Shown here piece by piece: positions 37,359 to 47,899 of a stretch of 64,000 nt of DNA. How positions within the stretch are numbered: position 1 is the stretch's first letter; each line of letters begins with the position of its first letter. Made by a program: the position numbers and the translations under genes. The notes beneath the pieces were generated by a model. That model was not told the origin of the DNA. It saw only the letters and a list, made by a program, of their open reading frames with translations, and made no database searches. The stretch is from contig NZ_FOIZ01000001.1 in assembly GCF_900109295.1 (NCBI RefSeq), positions 930,001 to 994,000 of the forward strand, read 5' to 3'. The stretch is from Cognatiyoonia koreensis. Its GTDB lineage: Bacteria > Pseudomonadota > Alphaproteobacteria > Rhodobacterales > Rhodobacteraceae.

Positions 37359-38726
37359 ATGGACGGCACAATTCTAGTTGCAGATGACGACCGGACGATC
37401 CGTACCGTATTGACGCAGGCATTGACGCGGGCGGGTTGCAAGGTTCATGCCACATCCTCGCTTGTGACGCTGATGCGTTGGGTGGACGAAGGTAAGGGCG
37501 ATCTGGTCATTTCCGATGTGATCATGCCGGATGGCAACGGCCTTGAACAACTGCCCGAAATCGCGGCAAAGCGGCCTGGCCTTCCGGTCATCGTGATATC
37601 CGCGCAGAATACGATCATGACAGCGATTCAGGCGGCCGAGGCGGATGCTTATGACTACCTACCCAAGCCGTTCGATCTGCCAGATTTGATGAAACGCGCG
37701 GCGCGCGCCCTTGATGTCAAACGCCGCGCACCTGTGGCGCGCGCGACAGGGGATGCCGATCCGTCTGGAGATCTGCCGCTTGTCGGACGCACGCCTGCGA
37801 TGCAGGGGCTTTATCGCCTTGTCGCAAGAGTGATGAACACCACGATGCCGGTCCTGATCACCGGTGAAAGCGGCACTGGCAAGTCGCTGATCGCGCGGGC
37901 AATCCATGATTTTTCGGACCGCAGGAACCTGCCTTTTGTCACCGTATCGGCGCAGGATCTGGAAGGGATGGATGGGCCCAACGCCGTTCTTGCGCGTGCG
38001 AAGGGTGGGTCGATCCTGTTTGACGAAATCGGTGATCTGGACGATCTGGCACAAGCCAAGATTGTGCGTATGCTTGACAGTCTGGACAGCAATGCACCGC
38101 GCATCATGGCGACGTCCCAAGGCAATCTGACCGATCTTATGGAAGCTGGTGCGTTCCGGCAGGATCTGTTCTATCGCATCGGTGGTGTCACCGTGGCTGT
38201 GCCGTCCTTGCGTGAGCGTGTCGATGATATCCCGCTGCTGGCCGAGCATTTCCTGACCAAAGCAGAGCGCGAAGGCGCACCCGCACGGCGTCTGAGCGAC
38301 GGGGCAATGCAGTTGATCCGCACCTATAGCTGGCCCGGAAACGTGCGCCAGTTGGAAAACGCCATCAAACGGCTGGTTTTTACAGCTACCGAAGACGCGG
38401 TGGCGCAGTCCGAGGTCGAAGTTGTCCTTGGCAACCAGCCGGAAATGGAGCCATTGCGCAGAGGCGGCGAGGGCGACAAGCTTTCGGCGTCAGTGGCAAA
38501 GCACCTGCAGCGCTATTTCGACCTGCACGGTGGTGTGTTGCCGCCACCGGGCCTTTACAATCGGATTCTGCGCGAGGTTGAGGCGCCACTGATCGAAATC
38601 AGTCTTGATGCGACCGGCGGAAATCAAGCTAAATGTGCCGATTTGCTGGGGATCAACCGCAATACCTTGAGAAAAAAGATCACCGATCTCGATATTCGCG
38701 TGACTCGCCGCCGCAAATTGATGTAA
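37359..38726 (+). CDS. ntrC: Nitrogen regulator NtrC without GAFTGA loop
   Basis: Response regulator for nitrogen limitation, 455 residues. The receiver has ILVADDD and phospho-acceptor Asp53 in [12 protein letters not shown] with Lys103 (YLPKPF). The AAA+ domain has Walker A GESGTGKS (169-176) and Walker [10 protein letters not shown], but between SAQDLEG and RAKGGSILF about 15 residues are missing, including the GAFTGA sigma-54 contact loop. That deletion is known for Rhodobacter capsulatus NtrC, which works with the housekeeping RNA polymerase. The C-terminal Fis-type HTH ([20 protein letters not shown]) is intact. Confidence 0.95.
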   Translation: MDGTILVADDDRTIRTVLTQALTRAGCKVHATSSLVTLMRWVDEGKGDLVISDVIMPDGNGLEQLPEIAAKRPGLPVIVISAQNTIMTAIQAAEADAYDYLPKPFDLPDLMKRAARALDVKRRAPVARATGDADPSGDLPLVGRTPAMQGLYRLVARVMNTTMPVLITGESGTGKSLIARAIHDFSDRRNLPFVTVSAQDLEGMDGPNAVLARAKGGSILFDEIGDLDDLAQAKIVRMLDSLDSNAPRIMATSQGNLTDLMEAGAFRQDLFYRIGGVTVAVPSLRERVDDIPLLAEHFLTKAEREGAPARRLSDGAMQLIRTYSWPGNVRQLENAIKRLVFTATEDAVAQSEVEVVLGNQPEMEPLRRGGEGDKLSASVAKHLQRYFDLHGGVLPPPGLYNRILREVEAPLIEISLDATGGNQAKCADLLGINRNTLRKKITDLDIRVTRRRKLM

Positions 38727-38792
38727 AACCGCAACATAACCGTGGCCCCAAAGGCGCAAGCTGGCGGCAAGGACCACATAAACAGGCGGTAA

Positions 38793-41078
<2,286 letters not shown>

Positions 41079-41088
41079 GGATCACACC

Positions 41089-42489
41089 ATGGGCGATATT
41101 CTGATTACAGATGATGAACGCGATATCCGCGAATTGATTGCGGATATCCTGCAGGACGAAGGCTTTACCACGCGACTGGCGGGGACCTCGGACGAGTGTA
41201 TGGCCGAGATCGACAAGGAACCACCGGCCTTGATGATTCTGGATATCTGGCTGAAAGACAGCAATATGGATGGCATTGATATCCTGAAGGTCGTCAAGCG
41301 CGACCATCCGGATGTGCCGATTGTCATCATTTCCGGGCATGGCAACATCGAGATCGCAGTCGCGGCCATCAAGCAGGGGGCCTATGACTTTATCGAGAAG
41401 CCCTTCAATATCGACCAGCTGATGGTTGTGATCCGGCGGGCAATGGAAACGTCTCGTTTGCGTCGCGAAAACGTCGAGTTGAAGCGGGGCGAGACCGCCA
41501 GCGCCGATATGCTGGGTGAAAGCGCTGCATTCCGGACGCTGAAGACACAGCTTGATAAGGTCACGAAATCGAATGGTCGTGTCATGCTGACCGGACCTGC
41601 CGGAGCGGGCAAGGAAATTGCTGCACGCTACATTCACGCCAATTCAAACCGCGCCAATGCGCCATTTGTCGTTGTGTCGTCTGCATCAATTGAACCGGAG
41701 CGTATGGAAGAAGTTCTGTTCGGTCGCGAGGACACGGGTCGCGGGGTCGAGAAGGGACTTTTGGAAGAGGCCAATGGTGGTATCGTTTATTTCGACGAGA
41801 TTGCCGATATGCCCATTGGGACCCAATCGAAAATCCTGCGCGTGCTTGTCGATCAACGTTTTCAGCGGGTCGGTGGCAGCGACAAGATCCAAGTGGATTT
41901 GCGGGTGTTATCATCAACGAACCGCGATCTGCTGGTCGAGATCGAGGCCGGTAATTTCCGTGAGGAGCTGTACCATCGCCTGAACGTTGTTCCGATCCAT
42001 GTGCCAAGTCTGGAAGAGCGGCGCGAGGATATTCCGCTTTTGGCCGAGCACTTTATCGGGATGTTCAACAAGGCGCAGGGTTTGCCCCTGCGCAAGCTGG
42101 CCGAAGACGCGCGTGCGCTGTTGCAGACCATGCTTTGGCCCGGAAATGTACGCCAGTTGAAGAATGTCGTGGAACGCGTTCTTATTCTTGGCGAAAGTTC
42201 GGGTGATATCAGTGCAAAAGAGTTGCCTGCCTCTGACGAAGGTCCGGCCGAAGAAGGGCGCATTGTTCTGTCTGGTGGATTGGCGACCTTGCCATTGCGT
42301 GAGGCGCGCGAGTTGTTCGAGCGGGAATACCTGCTGACACAGATCAACCGGTTTGGTGGCAATATCAGCCGGACAGCATCGTTTGTTGGCATGGAACGCT
42401 CTGCCTTGCATCGCAAGTTGAAGTCTTTGGGGGTTGCGACCACCAATAAGGCAGGCGCGCGCGTCGCTTACGTCGAAGCGGACGCCTGA
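41089..42489 (+). CDS. ntrX: Response regulator NtrX
   Basis: NtrC-type regulator partnered with NtrY. 466 residues from ATG at 41089 (GAGG eight bases upstream; a longer frame into ntrY rejected). Receiver with DILITDDERDIR and Asp52 in MILDIWLKDSNMDG, Lys103-type FIEKPFN; AAA+ domain with a changed Walker A (TGPAGAGKEIAAR) and IVYFDEIADMP. The stretch VLFGREDTGRGVEKGLLEEANGG has no GAFTGA, as in other alphaproteobacterial NtrX, so sigma-54 activation is not expected. The C-terminal HTH is GGNISRTASFVGMERSALHRKLKSLG. Confidence 0.94.
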   Translation: MGDILITDDERDIRELIADILQDEGFTTRLAGTSDECMAEIDKEPPALMILDIWLKDSNMDGIDILKVVKRDHPDVPIVIISGHGNIEIAVAAIKQGAYDFIEKPFNIDQLMVVIRRAMETSRLRRENVELKRGETASADMLGESAAFRTLKTQLDKVTKSNGRVMLTGPAGAGKEIAARYIHANSNRANAPFVVVSSASIEPERMEEVLFGREDTGRGVEKGLLEEANGGIVYFDEIADMPIGTQSKILRVLVDQRFQRVGGSDKIQVDLRVLSSTNRDLLVEIEAGNFREELYHRLNVVPIHVPSLEERREDIPLLAEHFIGMFNKAQGLPLRKLAEDARALLQTMLWPGNVRQLKNVVERVLILGESSGDISAKELPASDEGPAEEGRIVLSGGLATLPLREARELFEREYLLTQINRFGGNISRTASFVGMERSALHRKLKSLGVATTNKAGARVAYVEADA

Positions 42490-42545
42490 TTGACCAATCC
42501 GACCTAACCTGTCACCAAACAAAGCGCAAAATCGGGAGCGTTTGG

Positions 42546-43922
42546 ATGAAAGTCATCATCTGCGGTGCAGGTCAAGTCGGCTGGCAAATCGCACGGCATT
42601 TGTCTGGTGAAAACAACGACGTAACGGTGGTGGATAATAATCCCGAACTGGTGCGTCGTGCCACGGACACGTTGGATGTCCAAGGCATCGCCGGGTTTGC
42701 GAGCTATCCTGACGTGCTGGAAAAGGCGGGCGCGCGCGACGCTGATATGATCATCGCGGCGACCTATTCGGACGAGGTCAATATGGTCACCTGTCAGGTG
42801 GCCCATTCGGTCTTTGCAATTCAGCGCAAGATCGCGCGCCTGAGGTCGCAGTCCTATCAGGAAGCGATATACTCTGACCTTTACCGCCGCGATCATCTGC
42901 CCATCGATGTCGTGATCAGCCCCGAGCGCGAAGTTGCGGAGGCAGCCCTTCAACGGCTTGCCGCGCCTGCGGCCTTTGACACGGAGAGCTTTCTGGAAGG
43001 CAAGGCGCAGCTTCTTGGGATTACGATTGATGAAGATTGCCCCGTTATCAACACGCCGTTGCGCCAGCTAACCGATCTGTTTTCGACCTTGCAGGCCGTG
43101 GTTGTCGGCATCCGCCGTGAAGGCGCGCTTTTCGTGCCGTCCCCGAACGACCAGATTTTTCCGGGTGATGATTGTTACGTTTTCACTGAAACCAAGGACA
43201 TGACTCGCACGCTGGAGATCTTTGGCAAGACCCAATCCAAGCAGGAGCGGATTGTTATTATCGGTGGCGGCAACGTCGGCCTTGGCGTTGCGCGCGCCCT
43301 TGAATCCCGCACCGATCGAGTGCGGGTCAAGATGATCGAGAAGGGGCGTGAGTGTGCCGAGAACGCCGCTGACATGTTGGACCGGACGATCGTTCTTCAT
43401 GGTGACGGGCTGAGCAGTGTTTTGCTGGAAGAGGCGGGGATCAGCACGGCTGATGCTGTTCTGGTCGTCACGGATGACGATAAGACCAACTTGCTTGCGT
43501 CTGTGCGCGCAAAGGAAATGGGCTGCCCGATGGCGATCTGTCTGATCAACGATCCAACATTGGTGCCGTTGATGGGGCCTTTGAATATCGATGCTTATAT
43601 CAACCCGCGTGCGACAACGGTGTCGTCGATCCTGCGCCACATTCGCCACGGACGTGTACGCGGTGTCTATTCCATCGGTGATGCAGAGGCCGAAGTGATC
43701 GAGGCGCAGGTGTTGGGCACATCCCCCATCGCTGGACAGCGCATCAAGAATATCGGCTTCCCGGAAGGCACGTTGATTGGCGCCATTATGCAGCAAGGTA
43801 AGGTTGTCAAACCAACGGGTGAGACGCGCATCAGCGAGGGTGATGCAATTGCGATCTTTGCAATGGCTGCCGACGTGCCAGAGGTCGAGCGGCTCTTGCA
43901 GGTCTCGATCGACTTTTTCTGA
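42546..43922 (+). CDS. trkA: Trk potassium uptake regulatory subunit TrkA
   Basis: Peripheral NAD-binding subunit that gates the TrkH potassium channel. 458 residues with two RCK units, each a Rossmann fold plus TrkA_C: first MKVIICGAGQVGWQIARHLS, second IVIIGGGNVGLGVARALES. Also VNMVTCQVAHSVF and NLLASVRAKEMGCP, typical. GGGAG precedes the ATG. The stop overlaps the trkH ATG by one base (TGATG). Follows ntrX closely, the standard alphaproteobacterial order. Confidence 0.96.
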   Translation: MKVIICGAGQVGWQIARHLSGENNDVTVVDNNPELVRRATDTLDVQGIAGFASYPDVLEKAGARDADMIIAATYSDEVNMVTCQVAHSVFAIQRKIARLRSQSYQEAIYSDLYRRDHLPIDVVISPEREVAEAALQRLAAPAAFDTESFLEGKAQLLGITIDEDCPVINTPLRQLTDLFSTLQAVVVGIRREGALFVPSPNDQIFPGDDCYVFTETKDMTRTLEIFGKTQSKQERIVIIGGGNVGLGVARALESRTDRVRVKMIEKGRECAENAADMLDRTIVLHGDGLSSVLLEEAGISTADAVLVVTDDDKTNLLASVRAKEMGCPMAICLINDPTLVPLMGPLNIDAYINPRATTVSSILRHIRHGRVRGVYSIGDAEAEVIEAQVLGTSPIAGQRIKNIGFPEGTLIGAIMQQGKVVKPTGETRISEGDAIAIFAMAADVPEVERLLQVSIDFF

Positions 43923-45445
43923 TGATGGACCGGCTGTCAAAGCTGCCGCTGTTCGTGGTTCTGATGGCCATCGCGTCGTTTTCGATGCTGCTGCCCGCAG
44001 TGCATGGCGCGATGATGGAAGATTTTATCACGATGCGGGTCTTCTTTTACGGGATGATCCTGTTCGGGTTTCTGACCTTGCTGGTCGGCCTTGCGACAGC
44101 GGGTTATGCCCCGCGTAGCGTTGCGCGTAGCCAGCTTTTGACGCTGTTTGCAGCTTTCAGCATCCTGCCTTTGATGTTTGCTGTGCCGTTTGCCGAAGCT
44201 GTCGGAAATACCACCTATCTGAACGCCTGGTTTGAGATGATCAGCAGTTTCACGACGACCGGTGCAACGCTTTACGACACGAACGGGCGATTGACACCGT
44301 CTTTGCATCTGTGGCGCGCGACTGTTGGCTGGATGGGCGGGTTCCTTGTTTGGGTCACGGCCGTTGCCGTTTTTGCCCCGATGAATCTTGGCGGGTTCGA
44401 GGTGCGCGCGACAGGTGGCGCTGGTCGGGGGTCATCGACGGAGTTCAGCCAGATTTCGCGCATTGCCGATCCTTCTGAACGGCTAATGCGTTATTCGCTG
44501 AAGCTGCTTCCGATCTACGTCGGGCTGACGGCGACGCTTTGGCTCGGGCTCGTCATATTTGGCGAATTCTCATACGTCGCTTTGTGTCATGCGATGTCGA
44601 TCATGTCGTCGTCGGGGATTTCACCGATTGATGGTGTCTACTATGCCGCTTCTGGCTGGCTCGGTGAGGCGTTGATGTTCATCTTTTTCATCTTTGCGCT
44701 GTCACGCCTGACCTTTTCACGGGGGTTGTTGGGTGATGCGGACCGCACAGACCTGCGCCGCGACCCTGAATTTCAGGTGGCTTTTTTCCTTGTCGCGGGA
44801 ACGACCTTTCTTTTGACGATGCGCCATTATTTCGGCGCCGTCGGGGAAAGCAATACCAGCACGCTTGAAGGGTTGCAGGCGCTATGGGGCACGATTTTTA
44901 CTGTTACATCCTTTCTGACGACCACAGGTTTTGAATCGCGCTACTGGGAAGGGGCGACCGATTGGTCCGGTCTGCAAACACCGGGCTTGTTCCTTGTCGG
45001 GCTGGCGTTGATCGGTGGCGGTGTCGCAACGACGGCGGGCGGTGTCAAACTTCTGCGGGTTTATGCGCTGTTTCGGCATGGTGAGCGAGAAATGGCGCGT
45101 CTGGTCCACCCTTCGTCGATCGGCGGCGGCGGGCGCGAGGCCCGCCTGATCCGCAGGCAAGGCGCGTTTATTTCGTGGATCTTTTTCATGTTGTTCGCGA
45201 TCTCTATCGCGGTTGTCATGGCCTTGATGTCGCTGACCGGTGTCCAGTTCGAGACATCTATGGTTCTGGCGGTCGCGTCCTTGTCGACGACCGGACCACT
45301 GGCAACGGTTGCGGCGGAAACGCCGATTGCCTATTCGGGTCTGCCCGACGCGGCCAAGGGTATTCTGGCGGCTGCGATGGTGCTTGGACGTCTGGAAACG
45401 CTTGCGATTATCGCACTCTTCAACCCGGAAATCTGGCGAAATTGA
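43922..45445 (+). CDS. trkH: Potassium uptake protein TrkH
   Basis: Inner-membrane potassium-translocating subunit, 507 residues, with the four pore repeats of the Trk/Ktr family; filter-like segments are MISSFTTTGATLYD, SIMSSSGISPIDG, SFLTTTGFESRYWE and ASLSTTGPLATV. The Gly in each filter is visible. About ten helices flank them. ATG at 43922 or the next codon 43925 could be used. With TrkA it forms one uptake system; hfq follows after 103 bases. Confidence 0.95.
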   Translation: MMDRLSKLPLFVVLMAIASFSMLLPAVHGAMMEDFITMRVFFYGMILFGFLTLLVGLATAGYAPRSVARSQLLTLFAAFSILPLMFAVPFAEAVGNTTYLNAWFEMISSFTTTGATLYDTNGRLTPSLHLWRATVGWMGGFLVWVTAVAVFAPMNLGGFEVRATGGAGRGSSTEFSQISRIADPSERLMRYSLKLLPIYVGLTATLWLGLVIFGEFSYVALCHAMSIMSSSGISPIDGVYYAASGWLGEALMFIFFIFALSRLTFSRGLLGDADRTDLRRDPEFQVAFFLVAGTTFLLTMRHYFGAVGESNTSTLEGLQALWGTIFTVTSFLTTTGFESRYWEGATDWSGLQTPGLFLVGLALIGGGVATTAGGVKLLRVYALFRHGEREMARLVHPSSIGGGGREARLIRRQGAFISWIFFMLFAISIAVVMALMSLTGVQFETSMVLAVASLSTTGPLATVAAETPIAYSGLPDAAKGILAAAMVLGRLETLAIIALFNPEIWRN

Positions 45446-45548
45446 CGGCCACGTAATTTGGGCTGGAAACTCCTGAAACGCCAATCCATACTGCCCCTGA
45501 ATCGACGGGGCTCTTTCGCGCCACTAATAATAAGAAAAGGGGACAGCC

Positions 45549-45782
45549 ATGGCGTCCGATAAAGCGAATTTGCAGGATGCATTTCTCAACCACGTCCGCA
45601 AAGTCAAAGTACCAGTCACGATTTTCCTGGTGAACGGTGTGAAGTTGCAAGGCGTGATTACCTGGTTTGACAGTTTCTGCGTGCTTCTGCGCCGTGATGG
45701 TCAAAGCCAACTGGTCTATAAGTCGGCAATTTCAACCATCATGCCGGCCCAGCCGATCAGTCTTTATGAAGGCGAAGAATAA
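45549..45782 (+). CDS. hfq: RNA chaperone Hfq
   Basis: Hexameric Sm-like protein that pairs small RNAs with mRNAs. 77 residues; Sm1 region [31 protein letters not shown] (split by the usual turn) and Sm2 [10 protein letters not shown] give the canonical fold. AAGGGG lies before the ATG. The C-terminal tail is short ([11 protein letters not shown]), as in other alphaproteobacteria. A weak GCCCC/GGGGC hairpin at 45493-45511 separates it from trkH. hflX starts two bases after its stop. Confidence 0.97.
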   Translation: MASDKANLQDAFLNHVRKVKVPVTIFLVNGVKLQGVITWFDSFCVLLRRDGQSQLVYKSAISTIMPAQPISLYEGEE

Positions 45783-45784
45783 CT

Positions 45785-47086
45785 TTGCTTGAACACGACA
45801 AGCCTGTCACGCGGGCTTGGGTGCTGCACCCGGACATCAAATCTGACCCGTCCCGCCGCGATCCAGCCGCGGGTCTGGAAGAGGCTACTGCGTTGGCCTT
45901 TGCGTTGCCTGACCTTGACGTCATTGGCGGTGACGTCGTGCGATTGCCACGCATCCACGCAGGCAAGCTGTTCGGATCCGGCAAGATCGAAGAGCTTGGC
46001 GCGAAGTTCAAAGCCAACGATATCGAATTGGTGCTGGTCGATGGGCCTGTCAGCCCGGTCCAGCAGCGCAATCTGGAAAAAGCGTGGAAGGTCAAACTAC
46101 TTGATCGCACCGGTTTGATCCTTGAGATCTTCAGCGATCGCGCGCGCACCAAGGAAGGTGTCTTGCAGGTTGAGATGGCAGCGCTGAGTTATCAGCGTAC
46201 CCGCCTTGTGCGTGCGTGGACCCACCTTGAGCGGCAGCGCGGTGGTCTTGGATTTGTTGGTGGTCCGGGGGAAACCCAGATCGAGGCGGACCGGCGCGCC
46301 ATTGACGAACAACTTGGCCGTTTGCGCAAGCAGCTGGCAAAGGTTGTGAAGACCCGCGAATTGCACCGTGCGGCCCGTGCCAAGGTACCGTTCCCGATTG
46401 TCGCTTTGGTGGGCTATACGAACGCTGGTAAATCGACCCTTTTCAATCGTGTCACAGGGTCGGACGTTTTTGCCAAGGACATGCTGTTTGCGACCCTTGA
46501 TCCGACCATGCGCCGGATCGAACTGCCGGCCGGTGATGAGGTCATCATGTCTGATACAGTTGGTTTCATCAGTGATCTTCCGACCGAACTTGTCGCTGCG
46601 TTTCGTGCAACGCTGGAAGAGGTTCTGGATGCCGATCTGATCGTCCATGTCCGCGACATCAGCCATGCGCAAACCGAAGAGCAGGCCGAGGATGTCCATG
46701 CTATCCTTCGGTCACTGGGTGTCGGAGAAGGTGCCCCCATTATTGAGGTCTGGAACAAGATCGATCAGCTTTCGGCCGATGAAACTGAATCGATGCTGAC
46801 GCAGGCGGCACGCCGTGATAATCTGTTTGCAATTTCGGCACTGACTGGCGAGGGGATTGAGCCGCTCCTTGATGCGATTTCGCAAGCGGTGAAAGAGCCG
46901 CGCACGCAGGAGCGTCTGACACTTGGGTTCGCGGATGGGAAGGCGCGTGCCTGGCTATTTGCGCAGGGCGTCGTGACCGCTGATGAACAGGTTGATGATG
47001 GTTATCACATCGACGTGCTTTGGACGCAGTTGCAAAAGGACCGGTTCTTGAAGCTGAAGGCGGGGTCAGGCGGCGTCGCGCATTGA
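45785..47086 (+). CDS. hflX: GTPase HflX
   Basis: Ribosome-associated GTPase that splits stalled or heat-damaged ribosomes. 433 residues from a TTG start two bases after hfq. The N-terminal HflX domain has RIHAGKLFGSGKIEEL and VLVDGPVSPVQQRNLEKAW; the linker has RGGLGFVGGPGETQIEADRR; the G domain has G1 GYTNAGKST, G3 DTVGF, G4 NKID and G5-like SALTGEG. The short C-terminal domain is complete. Its 3' end overlaps the convergent diguanylate cyclase gene by 21 bases. Confidence 0.95.
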   Translation: MLEHDKPVTRAWVLHPDIKSDPSRRDPAAGLEEATALAFALPDLDVIGGDVVRLPRIHAGKLFGSGKIEELGAKFKANDIELVLVDGPVSPVQQRNLEKAWKVKLLDRTGLILEIFSDRARTKEGVLQVEMAALSYQRTRLVRAWTHLERQRGGLGFVGGPGETQIEADRRAIDEQLGRLRKQLAKVVKTRELHRAARAKVPFPIVALVGYTNAGKSTLFNRVTGSDVFAKDMLFATLDPTMRRIELPAGDEVIMSDTVGFISDLPTELVAAFRATLEEVLDADLIVHVRDISHAQTEEQAEDVHAILRSLGVGEGAPIIEVWNKIDQLSADETESMLTQAARRDNLFAISALTGEGIEPLLDAISQAVKEPRTQERLTLGFADGKARAWLFAQGVVTADEQVDDGYHIDVLWTQLQKDRFLKLKAGSGGVAH

Positions 47087-47842
47087 TCGGCTCCATACGA
47101 CAAGCCGCGCCCGCCCCGTATCCTTTGCGACGTAAAGTGCTTCGTCTGCGCGGGCGAGTGCTGTTTCGATGCCTTCCCGCGGTTTTGTTTCGCACGCCCC
47201 TACGGAGAGTGTGAAGCGCAACACGTGCGATTGGCTTGTCAGCGGCACGCGGATTTCCTGACAGAGTTGCCGCCCCACCAGTTGCAGGTTTTCGCGGGTG
47301 CTGTGCGCGAGGTAGACTGCGAATTCTTCTCCGCCTATGCGGCCGATGTAATCGTGGGTATCCGTCACATCGTCCAGTCGATTTGCGATCGCCTGCAAGC
47401 AGGCATCACCAACGGCGTGCCCGTATGTATCGTTAATGCGCTTGAAATGATCCGCGTCGATGATGAGCAGGAATCCGACCACCCCCCTTTTTTGAAAGAT
47501 GCGGACCCGTTCGATAAATGCCCGCCGGTTTGGCAGCCCTGTCAGCACATCCGTCATTGCGAGGTTGGCAAGATTTGATTGGAGATTGTCGAGGTAGTGC
47601 ACGAGAATGAAGGCAACAGCGGTAAAAGGAAGCTGGATTGCGAGCACCAAAGCCATACGGCGCGGCAGGTTTGCGGGTTCCCAGCCGAAAACCAGAACTT
47701 CGGCAGCGACGTAGATCAGCACGAACACTGCAAGCGTACTTGCAGGTTTGGTTACATATTCCCACCGACGCTTGGGCGCAAACATGGCCAGAAGGAATTT
47801 TGGAAGACCCGATTTCGACATGAGCCTGCATAGAACTTCCAT
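47066..47842 (-). CDS. GGDEF-domain diguanylate cyclase, membrane-bound
   Basis: Makes cyclic di-GMP. 258 residues with two N-terminal helices (about 34-54 LAVFVLIYVAAEVLVFG and 62-82 ALVLAIQLPFTAVAFILV), then a GGDEF domain from TDVLTGLPNRRAFIERV; the active site GGEEF is at 170-174. The inhibitory RxxD site five residues before it reads DTHD, so product feedback through the primary I-site is probably lost. No sensory domain beyond the helices. ATG at 47842 or 47821 could start it. Downstream of the penicillin-acylase gene on the same strand; overlaps the hflX 3' end. Confidence 0.9.
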   Translation of the reverse strand: MEVLCRLMSKSGLPKFLLAMFAPKRRWEYVTKPASTLAVFVLIYVAAEVLVFGWEPANLPRRMALVLAIQLPFTAVAFILVHYLDNLQSNLANLAMTDVLTGLPNRRAFIERVRIFQKRGVVGFLLIIDADHFKRINDTYGHAVGDACLQAIANRLDDVTDTHDYIGRIGGEEFAVYLAHSTRENLQLVGRQLCQEIRVPLTSQSHVLRFTLSVGACETKPREGIETALARADEALYVAKDTGRARLVVWSRSMRDAA

Positions 47843-47899
47843 TCTTGCCAGCCGGTTAATGCGCGTCCCTCTGCGCTATGCTTTTTCGGACAAATCAAA

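Noticed and set aside
45493..45511. GCCCC/GGGGC hairpin between trkH and hfq as a terminator
   Set aside because: Stem of only five pairs, nine-base loop and a weak TCTTTC tail; not convincing enough to list as a terminator.
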